From Chitinimonas sp. BJYL2 (GTDB lineage: Bacteria > Pseudomonadota > Gammaproteobacteria > Burkholderiales > Chitinimonadaceae): a DNA stretch of 64,000 nt. The DNA lies in contig NZ_JANZKW010000002.1 of assembly GCF_027257935.1 (NCBI RefSeq), positions 1-64,000 of the forward strand. Direction: 5' to 3'. Position 1 is the first letter of the stretch; the number at the start of each line of letters is the position of its first letter. A program made the position numbers and the translations under genes. Shown piece by piece: positions 18,441 through 26,161 of this stretch. The notes below the pieces were generated by a model, which was not told the DNA's origin, did not search any database, and worked only from the letters and a program-made list of their open reading frames with translations.

Positions 18441-18883
18441 ATTGGCGACTAGAAAATGCCTGTGTTTTGGCTATACGCATTAGTGCCAATGCAGTGGCAT
18501 CTGTAGTGAAGGTTTCTCTGAGTAATGACATTCTTGAGCGATTCTGCATCGGCCTTTGCCTTCTAAAGGAGGGGCTGATTGACAGCCTTGACCTTGTGGA
18601 CCATCACGGCAGCGTGTTTCGGTTGCAGCGTTCAGACTCCGCGATATGCGTCCGGTTGGGTGAAGGAAAGACAATCCTAACTTTAAGTGAGATTGAGCTT
18701 GAGCGATGGGTACACTTTACTCTTCGAACTGTAAGAGACGGTATTGCCGACGTAGACCACTTTGACGTAGAGGCACCTTTGGCGGGAAGTTCTAGCGAAA
18801 TTGTTGATGTTGTCATTGCGTTTCCTGCTTCCGTGCCACCTGTTTCACCTAACGAAGTACGCCGTAGGTTGGGTTTGGGATAG
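18437..18883 (+). CDS. Putative immunity protein for giant protein 1
   Basis: This 148-residue protein overlaps the stop codon of giant gene 1 (ATGA), the usual arrangement of toxin tip and immunity gene. It has no signal peptide or membrane segment, so it should be cytosolic, as expected if the toxin acts on RNA or another cytosolic target. By eye it is a mixed alpha/beta protein with two hydrophobic patches and several acidic stretches (DGIADVDHFDVEA). I recognise no family. The immunity role is inferred from position, size and overlap only. Base composition is closer to the toxin tip than to the RHS part, which fits a cassette acquired together with the tip. Confidence 0.55.
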   Translation: MNWRLENACVLAIRISANAVASVVKVSLSNDILERFCIGLCLLKEGLIDSLDLVDHHGSVFRLQRSDSAICVRLGEGKTILTLSEIELERWVHFTLRTVRDGIADVDHFDVEAPLAGSSSEIVDVVIAFPASVPPVSPNEVRRRLGLG

Positions 18884-18942
18884 CAGTGGGCAGGCTACGA
18901 TTCTTGTCGTTTTGGGCTCTGTGTAAAGATGGGGTCTTGAGC

Positions 18943-19274
18943 AAAGATGGGGCCGAGTCTCAATACTGTTCGGCTAGATGCATTTCAGCGGCCGCAGCCG
19001 CGGGTGAATCGACTTTGGCCTAAGCATGGCCGCAACGCAATCAAGCGGCTGTCGTCGTTGATAGCGGCGATCGTGCGATGCGTAGGGCGAGTTGCGTCGC
19101 TTGACTTGCCTCGGTGTACGCTGGCCCAAGGTGCGGACAGCGCGCAGCTTGGCCGCAACGGCCAGCAGCTCAAGGAACCACCACTTTCTTAGTCTTAGCT
19201 GCTTTTAGGGAAAAGGCCCCTGACTGGGGCTGGCTGCGGCGCAGCAACTGAACATCAAAGTCGGGGCCGGGTCT
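18943..19274. repeat. Degenerate REP/transposon-end-like repeats in a non-coding stretch
   Basis: AAAGATGGGGCCGAGTCT (18943-18960) and AAAGTCGGGGCCGGGTCT (19257-19274) are direct repeats matching at 15 of 18 positions, about 314 bp apart. The left copy is preceded by a related unit, AAAGATGGGGTCTTGA. The right copy runs into TTGAATTTTGCATG. Sequences like this flank IS200/RAYT-type transposases in other proteobacteria (from memory), so this may be a non-autonomous or decayed element. No coding region is supported between 18884 and 19482. Confidence 0.35.
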
Positions 19275-19482
19275 TGAATTTTGCATGTTGTTAGTACGAA
19301 CAAGGCGGACCACTTTTCTGACTTACTCCTCAGCTCGAATAAAGTGATCTATCCAACTGATTGTTTGCATTTAACGGCGTGTTTCCCAAAAGCGGGCAAG
19401 AGAGTAGGCGCAATCTCTGTTTCGTTTTGCCTTGCTGGAGGTCGGCCGATACCTTGTACCAGCTAGCAAGGAATCTCCTCCT

Positions 19483-19526
19483 TCACCCAAATGGGTGACG
19501 CGGAGTGGCGATGACTTTGGTACACT
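19483..19526 (+). promoter_or_regulatory. Perfect palindromic operator and extended -10 promoter of the secretion operon
   Basis: TCACCCAAATGGGTGA (19483-19498) is a perfect inverted repeat of six-base arms around AAAT. An extended -10 element, TGGTACACT, ends at 19526, with 22 nt between palindrome and hexamer, and no -35 consensus. The first gene of the operon starts about 117 nt downstream of the -10. The layout matches the promoters of both giant genes. Confidence 0.7.
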
Positions 19527-19541
19527 CCGCCCCCTAAATTC

Positions 19542-19573
19542 CCCGGCGTTTCAATCGCTTGCGCGATGCCGGG
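19542..19573 (+). promoter_or_regulatory. Leader hairpin of the secretion operon
   Basis: CCCGGC (19542-19547) pairs with GCCGGG (19568-19573), and inside it ATCGC (19554-19558) pairs with GCGAT (19563-19567) around the loop TTGC. No U-tract follows, so it is not a terminator. It occupies the place of hairpin 1 in the giant-gene leaders but is not obviously homologous. Confidence 0.4.
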
Positions 19574-19642
19574 TATACCCATAACGAGGGCGTTTCTCGG
19601 TAGGTTCAGGTTTTCCTTTGCCTTGCTGGCTCGCCGTTTATT

Positions 19643-20200
19643 GTGTTGCGAGTCGTGCCCCGCCCGCTGTCCTTTTCTTCGCTTGGCTTCCAGCTGCAAC
19701 GCTTGCTTCGCCATCATCCGCTGATGGTGGTGGCGTGTACGGTCGCGTGCGCGGCGCTGATGACACTGCTGTTTGGCTGGGTGCAATCCCGAAGTGACGT
19801 GCAGCGCCTAGCAGCAGAACTGAGTACTGCGCCCATGGCGGTTGAGCCGGTGGCAGCAAGCGAGACGCACTCATCCTCGTCATCCCCAGTGCTGCCTGTT
19901 TTCGATAGCGCGGCACTCGCCAAGACCTTGGGCGAGCAGGCGGCCAAGCTCAAGCTTGACCTTGCCGAGGTCAATTACACGCTCGACGAGACCGCCAGCC
20001 TGCCGTATCTACGCTACCGCGTGACGCTGACACTGGACGCCAGCTACCCCACCCTTCGCCGCTACGTGGCCGGCTTGCAGTCGGTGGCGCCCCATGTGTC
20101 ACTCGACGGGGTGCATTGCAGCCGCGAGGACATTGGCGACAAGCCCCTCTCGTGCGATCTGTCCTTGTCGGCGTTTTACCAGCGAGGCAACCATGGATAA
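19643..20200 (+). CDS. PilO/GspM-like inner-membrane protein of the secretion operon
   Basis: First gene of the secretion operon, 185 aa. It has a short basic cytoplasmic tail, one membrane segment (LMVVACTVACAALMTLLFGW) and a periplasmic part. The latter comprises a Ser/Ala-rich linker and an alpha/beta domain containing LRYRVTLTLDASYPTLRRYVAGL, the pattern seen in the ferredoxin-like domain of PilO/GspM proteins. In this family the protein forms the inner-membrane alignment platform together with PilN and PilP. The start is uncertain: GTG at 19643 or a second GTG at 19655, without a strong ribosome-binding site. The 3' end overlaps the next gene by 8 nt, indicating translational coupling. 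Confidence 0.65.
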   Translation: MLRVVPRPLSFSSLGFQLQRLLRHHPLMVVACTVACAALMTLLFGWVQSRSDVQRLAAELSTAPMAVEPVAASETHSSSSSPVLPVFDSAALAKTLGEQAAKLKLDLAEVNYTLDETASLPYLRYRVTLTLDASYPTLRRYVAGLQSVAPHVSLDGVHCSREDIGDKPLSCDLSLSAFYQRGNHG

Positions 20201-20735
20201 GGCCAGCCAGCGGCGCTGGCTGATCTTGGGCGGCTTGCTGGCCGTAACCGTAGTGGCCATGGTGTATCCGGTCGATCCGCAGACGATTACCGTGAACGTG
20301 GCTGACCCGGCCGAGCGTTCCATGCCGGCAACCACCAGTGCCACTTCGCCAGCCGGCGAGTCGGCACCTAGCGCACGCGCACCGGTGATGGCGGCATTAA
20401 CCGACTTGCCCGAGACCATTCCCGACCCCTTTGCCAACAAAGGCTGGATCGCCCCCCCGCCGGCACCCATCCCGGTTGCCGCGCCCGCACCGGTAGTCGC
20501 ACCGCCTGCGCCGATTGGGCCACCTCCTTTGCCGTTCAAGTTTCTGGGCCGTTTCAACGACGGCGGCCAGGACGTGGTCTACCTGAGTCGCGGTGAGCAG
20601 ATGGTGGTGGCCAAAGCTGGCGAGGCGTTGGATACCAGCTACAAGGTGATTGCCCTCACCGCGAACCAGATCGAAATCGAATACCTGCCCACGGGCGACC
20701 GACAGTTCCTGAACCTCGGCACGTCCGACAGTTGA
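20193..20735 (+). CDS. PilP/GspC-like periplasmic alignment protein
   Basis: A 180-residue protein with an N-terminal membrane anchor (WLILGGLLAVTVVAMVY). It has a Ser/Thr- and then Pro/Ala-rich linker (roughly 90-125) and a small beta domain at the end that begins LPFKFLGRF and contains VVYLSRGEQMVVAKAGE. This layout matches PilP and the HR domain of GspC, which link the inner-membrane platform to the secretin. It starts within the PilO-like gene and its stop overlaps the region where the secretin gene begins. Position directly before the secretin gene, as in pilOPQ, supports the assignment. The family call rests on architecture more than on a strong motif. Confidence 0.65.
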   Translation: MDKASQRRWLILGGLLAVTVVAMVYPVDPQTITVNVADPAERSMPATTSATSPAGESAPSARAPVMAALTDLPETIPDPFANKGWIAPPPAPIPVAAPAPVVAPPAPIGPPPLPFKFLGRFNDGGQDVVYLSRGEQMVVAKAGEALDTSYKVIALTANQIEIEYLPTGDRQFLNLGTSDS

Positions 20736-20740
20736 GTCTC

Positions 20741-23155
20741 ATGGCCATGATGAATCTACCCCCTTGGACCGCAAGGTCTTGCGCGTTGGCTGTTGTGCTG
20801 GCCCTGAGTGGCTGCGCCTCGGTTTACCACCACGGCACCGGCATGGACGAAATGGCCCGCGGCAATTACGCCGAAGCCATCCCGCACCTGCAAAAGGCCG
20901 CCGAACTCTCGCCCCAGGATGTTCGCTACAAAACCGATTGGCTGCAAAACCGCGATAAGGCGATCAGCCGCCTGCTGGCCCAAGCCGATGCCAATCTGCA
21001 TTCCGGTAAAGAGGCGGAGGCTCAGCAGCAATACCAATCCATCCTCAGCTTCGACCCCGACAACGAACGCGCCCGATCCGGCCTCGACAAGCTCGCCCGC
21101 CTGCGCCAAGCCAATGACGATGCAGCCCAGGCGCGTGACGCCCTCAAGCGCAACGACCCGACCCTGGCCCTCAAACTCGCCAGCCGCGCCCTCGAAGCCG
21201 TGCCCGATCAACTCGAAGCCAAGGCCGTCCGCCGCGAGATTGAAGCGCTGCAATCCAAAGAGCTGCTGACCACGCCGTCGCTGAGCAACCTCTACAAGAA
21301 GCCCATCAACCTCGAATTCCGAGACGCAAGCGTGAAGACGGTATTCGAGGCGCTATCGCGTACCACGGGCATCAATTTCATCTTCGACCGTGAAGTGAAG
21401 GCCGATCAGCGCACTACCGTATTCCTGCGCCAGACCGCGCTCGAAGACGCGATCGACGTGATCCTCACGACGAACCAGCTCGACAAGAAGATCCTCAACG
21501 ACACCAGCGTGCTCATCTACCCGAACACGCCGGCCAAGGCCAAGGAATACCAGGAGCTGGTCGTCCGCGCCTTCTACCTAGCCACGGCCGAAGCCAAGCA
21601 GACCGCCCAGTTGCTGAAGACGGTACTCCGCATCAAAGACGTGTTCGTGGACGACAAGCTGAACCTGTTGGTGCTGCGCGAACCGCCCGAAACCATCGTC
21701 CTCGCGGAGAAACTTGTCGCCCTACACGACCTCGACGAGCCCGAAGTGATGCTCGAAGTCGAAGTGCTGGAAATCAACCGCTCGCGCCTGCTGGACTTGG
21801 GCATCAAGCTGACCGACCAGTTCACGGTAGCCCCGCTGACCAGCAGCACGAGTACCGGCACTGGCGGTAGCACGACGTCGACGCTGCCTACTTTCAAACT
21901 CAGCGATCTGAAGAACCTCAACTCCGACAAGTTGGGCGTGACGCTACCTACGGCCACGCTCAGCCTGCGCAAGGAAGACGGCGACGCCAACCTGCTCGCC
22001 AACCCGCGCATCCGTGTCAAAGATCGCGAAAAGGCCAAGATCCTCATTGGCGACAAGGTCCCCGTGGTGACCACCACCACGACACCGAATGGCTTCCTGT
22101 CCGAGAACATCCAGTACCTCGACGTGGGCCTGAAGCTTGAGGTCGAACCCGATGTGCATCTGCGCGACGAGATTGGCCTCAAGGTCTCGCTCGAAGTCAG
22201 CTCTGTGGTCAACACCGTCAAAACCAGCAGCGGTTCGCAGGCGTACCAGATCGGTACCCGCAATGCGAGCAGTGTGCTGCGCCTCAAGGATGGCGAGACC
22301 CAGGTGCTGGCCGGTCTCATTAGCGACGAAGACCGCTCGGCCGCGAACCGGATTCCGTTGTTGGGTGACTTGCCGCTGCTGGGCCGCCTGTTCTCCAGCC
22401 AGAAGGACGACCGTCGCAAGACAGAAATCGTCCTGTCGATCACGCCGCGCCTGATCCGCAATGCCGACCGCAAGGAACCGGCCGCTGAAGCCTTCTGGTC
22501 CGGCTCGGAATCGACCCTGCGCACCAAGCCTTTGCAACTGCGCACCCTCCCGAACCCCAATGCGCCTGCCGCTGCACCGAGCGTAGTGCCTTCCCTTAAC
22601 TCAGTGGCTACGCCCGCGAACCCGGGTGCTACAACTAGCGCGAATCCCGTGCCCGCAACCCAAACTGCCCCGCAAACCGCTGCCCCACCCGCAGCTGACA
22701 ACGCGCTGCCCCAACAAGCCGCCGAGATGCTGGCCAACACCAGCCCCTTGCGCCTGCGTTGGGATGGCCCGAACCGCAGCAAGGTCGGCGAGACGCTCAC
22801 TCTGAATCTGGCACTGGACAGTAGCGAACTGCTGCGCGCTGCTCCGCTGCAGCTGGCCTATAACCCGGCTCAGTTTGAAGTGGTGTCGGTGAAGGAGGGC
22901 ACGTATTTCAGCAAGGATGGGAAGGGCAACTTCAGCCAGATCGTCGACAAGCAAAGCGGCCGGATTTCGGTTGGGCTGTCGAGCAGTGAAGCCACGGGCG
23001 TGAAGGGCGATGGCCGTTTAATGACCGTGGAACTCAAAGCCTTGGCGCCGGCTGAAGCCGAAATCAGTCTGCTGCGGATTTCTCCAGTAGGCAGCAGCCA
23101 GGCCATTGTTCGCCCGGTGACCCCTATCGTGCACAAGGTCAGCGTCGCACCATGA
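20741..23155 (+). CDS. Outer-membrane secretin (GspD/PilQ/MshL type) with C-terminal cohesin domain
   Basis: An 804-residue lipoprotein with lipobox LSGC (Cys25 from the ATG at 20741; a TTG at 20732 is the alternative start). Order: TPR-like region at about 30-180 (NYAEAIPHLQKAAELSP is one unit); STN domain and N-domain at about 190-330; secretin channel domain at about 400-590, containing VPVVTTTTTPNGF and the TEIVLSITPRLI end; a Pro/Ala/Thr-rich linker; and from about 660 a cohesin-like domain (VGETLTLNLALDSSE, LAYNPAQFEVVSVKEG). The secretin forms the outer-membrane pore of type II secretion and type IV pilus systems. Cohesin domains bind dockerins in cellulosomes, but cohesin-like tails also occur on some secretins, where the partner is unknown. 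The gene sits between the PilP-like gene and the first pseudopilin gene, overlapping the latter by 4 nt. Confidence 0.85.
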   Translation: MAMMNLPPWTARSCALAVVLALSGCASVYHHGTGMDEMARGNYAEAIPHLQKAAELSPQDVRYKTDWLQNRDKAISRLLAQADANLHSGKEAEAQQQYQSILSFDPDNERARSGLDKLARLRQANDDAAQARDALKRNDPTLALKLASRALEAVPDQLEAKAVRREIEALQSKELLTTPSLSNLYKKPINLEFRDASVKTVFEALSRTTGINFIFDREVKADQRTTVFLRQTALEDAIDVILTTNQLDKKILNDTSVLIYPNTPAKAKEYQELVVRAFYLATAEAKQTAQLLKTVLRIKDVFVDDKLNLLVLREPPETIVLAEKLVALHDLDEPEVMLEVEVLEINRSRLLDLGIKLTDQFTVAPLTSSTSTGTGGSTTSTLPTFKLSDLKNLNSDKLGVTLPTATLSLRKEDGDANLLANPRIRVKDREKAKILIGDKVPVVTTTTTPNGFLSENIQYLDVGLKLEVEPDVHLRDEIGLKVSLEVSSVVNTVKTSSGSQAYQIGTRNASSVLRLKDGETQVLAGLISDEDRSAANRIPLLGDLPLLGRLFSSQKDDRRKTEIVLSITPRLIRNADRKEPAAEAFWSGSESTLRTKPLQLRTLPNPNAPAAAPSVVPSLNSVATPANPGATTSANPVPATQTAPQTAAPPAADNALPQQAAEMLANTSPLRLRWDGPNRSKVGETLTLNLALDSSELLRAAPLQLAYNPAQFEVVSVKEGTYFSKDGKGNFSQIVDKQSGRISVGLSSSEATGVKGDGRLMTVELKALAPAEAEISLLRISPVGSSQAIVRPVTPIVHKVSVAP

Positions 23156-23655
23156 TTGCGTTGGTAGCATCGCCAGCGAACGCATCGCGCCGCGAGACCG
23201 GCTTCAGCTTTGTCGAGCTGCTGGCCACGCTCGCCATCGTCGCCTTGCTGGCCTCGATCGCGATTCCCTTGGCGCAAACCACGGTAAAGCGCAGCAAGGA
23301 AATGGAGCTGCGCCGGGCTTTGCGCGATGTACGCATGGCGATTGATGCGTACAAGCGTGCCTCGACTGATGGCTTCATTGCCGTCCTGCCCGGTCAGAGC
23401 GGCTATCCGCCCAGCCTGACCGACCTGACGGCCGGTGTAGAGAACGCCAAGGTGCCCGGCAAGAAGCTGTACTTCCTGCGCCGCTTGCCGCGCGATCCGT
23501 TCTTTGCGGACACGACCGTACCTGCCGCAGACAGCTGGGGTGTACGCAGCTTTGATTCCCCACCGGATAACCCGCGCACCGGTGACGATGTGTTTGACGT
23601 GTACTCGACCTCGACGCAACTGGGCCTTAACGGCTTGGCGTACAAGGAGTGGTGA
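23152..23655 (+). CDS. Pseudopilin 1 (type II secretion/type IV pilin-like)
   Basis: A 167-residue protein with a class III signal: basic leader, then G/FSFVELLATLAIVALLAS with Glu at position +5 of the mature form. This is the cleavage and assembly signature for prepilin peptidase. A long N-terminal helix (KRSKEMELRRALRDVRMAIDAYK) and a beta C-terminal part with RLPRDPFF follow, a pattern shared with GspG-type pseudopilins. It begins inside the secretin stop codon (ATGA). It is the first of four consecutive pseudopilin genes and is probably a minor subunit. Confidence 0.8.
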   Translation: MIALVASPANASRRETGFSFVELLATLAIVALLASIAIPLAQTTVKRSKEMELRRALRDVRMAIDAYKRASTDGFIAVLPGQSGYPPSLTDLTAGVENAKVPGKKLYFLRRLPRDPFFADTTVPAADSWGVRSFDSPPDNPRTGDDVFDVYSTSTQLGLNGLAYKEW

Positions 23656-23657
23656 GC

Positions 23658-24053
23658 ATGCGTAAGCGCCTATACACCCACGTCCTGATCCGCGGCTACA
23701 CGATGATCGAATTGCTGGTCGCGATGGCGATCATCGCCATGCTGCTGTCGATTGCCGCGCCCAAATACTTCGCCAACCTCGACAAGGCCAAGGAAGACGT
23801 CTTGCGTGAGGATCTGTACATCCTGCGCGATGCGCTGGACAAGTTCTACGCCGACAAAGGCAAGTACCCAGAAAAGCTCGACGATCTGGTGGAGCAGAAA
23901 TACCTGCGGGCGATCCCGGTGGACCCGTTTACCGAGAGTAACAAGAGCTGGGTGGTGGTCACGTCCGAGGATGCCAGCTTGGGCGTGGTGCAGGACGTCA
24001 AAAGCAGTGCCCCGAACAAGGCACGCAATGGCACCTGGTACAAGGACTGGTAA
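23658..24053 (+). CDS. Pseudopilin 2
   Basis: A 131-residue prepilin-like protein. The ATG at 23658 is preferred because AAGGAG lies 8 nt upstream; an upstream GTG at 23649 overlaps the preceding gene. The class III signal is RG/YTMIELLVAMAIIAMLLS, with Glu at +5. The mature helix continues through AKEDVLREDLYILRDALDKFY, then KYPEKLDDLVEQKYLRAIPVDP, typical of the GspG/H-like fold. Together with the neighbouring pseudopilins it should make the periplasmic piston or a short pilus. The ending TWYKDW is unlike GspG, so a minor subunit is more likely. Confidence 0.8.
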   Translation: MRKRLYTHVLIRGYTMIELLVAMAIIAMLLSIAAPKYFANLDKAKEDVLREDLYILRDALDKFYADKGKYPEKLDDLVEQKYLRAIPVDPFTESNKSWVVVTSEDASLGVVQDVKSSAPNKARNGTWYKDW

Positions 24054-24055
24054 GC

Positions 24056-24511
24056 ATGCAGCGCGAGCGTGGCTACAGCTATGCCGTGGCACTGTTTGCC
24101 TTGGCGATTCTCACGACCCTGAGTTTACGGGCCGTGGAGAACGCCAAGACCGCTGAGTGGCGTGAGCGTGAAGCCGAGTTGCTGTATGTGGGGCAGGCCT
24201 ATCGCAACGCGATCCAGCAGTACTACGTGCAAACGCCGGGTACGGTGAAGCGTTACCCACCCGATCTGAAAGCTCTGTTGCTGGACGAGCGGGCGACGAC
24301 AACACGCCGACCCTTGCGGCGGCTGTATCGTGACCCGATCACGGGTACGCCTGATTGGGGGCTGGTGCCCGCACCCGATGGCGGCGTGATGGGCGTGTAT
24401 TCGCTGTCCACCCGCGCCCCGATCAAGGTGGCAGATTTCCCCGAGGTGCTGGTCAGTTTTACCGGCGCCAAGCGGTATATGGATTGGCAGTTTGTGTATC
24501 AACCCAGTTGA
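24056..24511 (+). CDS. Pseudopilin 3, lacking the +5 glutamate
   Basis: A 151-residue pilin-like protein with a very short leader (MQRERG) and a hydrophobic helix YSYAVALFALAILTTLSL. Position +5 after the presumed cleavage site is Val instead of Glu. In type II systems GspK lacks this Glu and sits at the pilus tip, but this protein is much shorter than GspK. The mature part keeps the long helix (EREAELLYVGQAYRNAIQQYY) and RYPPDLKALLLDE, then RRLYRDPITG, so it clearly belongs to the same family as its neighbours. It is a candidate tip or initiating subunit. It starts only 2 nt after the preceding stop codon. Confidence 0.75.
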   Translation: MQRERGYSYAVALFALAILTTLSLRAVENAKTAEWREREAELLYVGQAYRNAIQQYYVQTPGTVKRYPPDLKALLLDERATTTRRPLRRLYRDPITGTPDWGLVPAPDGGVMGVYSLSTRAPIKVADFPEVLVSFTGAKRYMDWQFVYQPS

Positions 24512-24536
24512 GATGCTTAACAACAAGGAAAGCACT

Positions 24537-24965
24537 ATGTATCAAGCAAACAAGACCCAACAGCGCGGCTTCACGCTGCTGGAACTACTGGTGGTCCTGC
24601 TGATCATCGGCCTCCTGGCCGGCTTCGTCGGCCCCAAGTACTTCGGGCAGATCGGTCGCTCGGAACAGAAGGTCGCCAAGGCCCAGATCGACGCCTTTGA
24701 TAAGGCACTGGATCAGTACCGTGTCGATGTGGGCCGTTACCCGACTACCGATCAGGGTCTGGCCGCGCTGTTTGCTGCGCCCGCCGGCGAGGGCAAGTGG
24801 CGCGGTCCTTACCTCAAGAAGGCGATCCCGGCGGATCCGTGGAACAACGCCTACAAGTACACCTCACCCGGCCAGGATGGCCGTGACTTCGACATCATCT
24901 CCTACGGCAAGGATGGCAAGGCCGGCGGGACTGATGACGATGCCGATGTGGTGAGCTGGAACTAA
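24537..24965 (+). CDS. gspG: Major pseudopilin GspG
   Basis: A 142-residue protein with the class III signal RG/FTLLELLVVLLIIGLLAG (Glu at +5), the conserved RYPTTDQGLAAL segment, and WRGPYLKK...PADPWNNAYKY. The C-terminal loop YGKDGKAGGTDDDAD is the calcium-binding site typical of GspG. This combination is diagnostic for the major pseudopilin of type II secretion. The ATG at 24537 has AAGGAA 6 nt upstream; longer starts would put an unrelated sequence in front of the leader. Placement directly before gspF and gspE supports a real type II-like machine in preference to a fimbrial operon. Confidence 0.9.
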   Translation: MYQANKTQQRGFTLLELLVVLLIIGLLAGFVGPKYFGQIGRSEQKVAKAQIDAFDKALDQYRVDVGRYPTTDQGLAALFAAPAGEGKWRGPYLKKAIPADPWNNAYKYTSPGQDGRDFDIISYGKDGKAGGTDDDADVVSWN

Positions 24966-24973
24966 GCGATTAC

Positions 24974-26161
24974 ATGGCCCGTTTCCGGATCAAGGCCCTC
25001 GCCAATACCGGTGAGGTGACACGGCATGAGGTGGAAGCCGCCACCGAGGACGAGGCACGCCATGTGATCGTGGCGGCGGGTGGCCGTGTGCTCACGCTCG
25101 ATGCCGTGGGCAGCGGCATGCCGACCGGATTTCGTGCCAGCCCCTTCAACCTGACCGTGTTCAACCAGCAGCTGCATTCGCTGCTGGAGGCCGGCCAGCC
25201 GATTGTGGATACGATCGAAATTCTGGGCCGGAACGATCGAGCAGGGCGGCATCAGTCGGTGTACGCGAGCTTGCTGACCAGCCTGCAGCAGGGCAAGCAG
25301 CTCTCAGAAGCCATGGCCAATCTGCCCTCCGTGTTTCCGCCGCTGTATGTGGCGATGGTACGGGCCAGTGAAACCACTGGCACGGTGCGCGCCGCAATCC
25401 GCCGCTTCATGCACTACCAGAAGCAGATCGACGAGATTCGCGGCAAGCTGATCTCGGCGGCGATTTACCCAGCGATTCTGATTGGCGTGGGTTTCATGGT
25501 TGTCGCTTTCCTGATGCTCTACGTGGTGCCGCGCTTCAGTGCGGTGTTCGACGATGTCAGCGCCCGCAACAACCAGGTCGCTGGCCTCGTGCAGCTCTGG
25601 GGCACCTTTGTGCGGGAACACGGCGTGTTTGCCTGGTCGACTTTCTTCCTGATCGTGGCCGGCATCGTTACCTTGCTGGTGCATCCCGTACCACGTGCCT
25701 GGGTATCACGGCGATTGCTCAGCATGCCTTGGGTGGGTGAGCGGCTATGGATTCTGCAACTGGCGCGGCTGTATCGCACCCTGAGCATGCTGCTAAAGAG
25801 CGGGGTGAGCGTGCTGTCTGCCATGCGCATGACGGAGGCCTCACTGTCGCCAGCGATGCGCGGTGATCTGCAAGCCGCCGCGATTCAGGTATCGCAGGGC
25901 ATGCCGCTGTCGATGGTCTTCCCCGAGCACCGCCTGAGTACCGAGGTCGCCCAGCGTTTGCTGCTGGCGGGAGAGTCCTCCGGCAACCTCGACGATATGA
26001 TGGAGCGCATTGCGGATTTCTACGACCAGGAAGTGGCGACCTGGATTGATGTCGCGGGCCGCTTGATTGAGCCCGTTTTGATGGTCGTCATCGGGCTCAT
26101 CATCGGCGGCATCGTGATGATGCTGTACACGCCGATCTTTGATCTGGCCAACGCCATCTAG
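24974..26161 (+). CDS. gspF: Inner-membrane platform protein GspF/PilC
   Basis: The 395-residue protein has the two repeated GspF cytoplasmic domains and three membrane segments (near 170-190 YPAILIGVGFMVVAFLMLYVV, near 215-235 and at the C-terminus VLMVVIGLIIGGIVMMLY). Typical motifs are present: FNQQLHSLLEAGQPI, LSEAMANLPSVFPPLYVAMVRASETTG in the first domain, and its counterpart LLKSGVSVLSAMRM...RLLLAGESSGNLDDMM in the second. GspF couples the ATPase to pseudopilus assembly. The gene starts 8 nt after gspG and overlaps the start region of gspE. Confidence 0.92.
   Translation: MARFRIKALANTGEVTRHEVEAATEDEARHVIVAAGGRVLTLDAVGSGMPTGFRASPFNLTVFNQQLHSLLEAGQPIVDTIEILGRNDRAGRHQSVYASLLTSLQQGKQLSEAMANLPSVFPPLYVAMVRASETTGTVRAAIRRFMHYQKQIDEIRGKLISAAIYPAILIGVGFMVVAFLMLYVVPRFSAVFDDVSARNNQVAGLVQLWGTFVREHGVFAWSTFFLIVAGIVTLLVHPVPRAWVSRRLLSMPWVGERLWILQLARLYRTLSMLLKSGVSVLSAMRMTEASLSPAMRGDLQAAAIQVSQGMPLSMVFPEHRLSTEVAQRLLLAGESSGNLDDMMERIADFYDQEVATWIDVAGRLIEPVLMVVIGLIIGGIVMMLYTPIFDLANAI

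Noticed and set aside
20094..20192. Extended N-terminus of the PilP-like protein
   Set aside because: These codons lie inside the PilO-like gene in another frame and would place a Cys/Arg-rich stretch before the membrane anchor. The ATG at 20193 is preferred.
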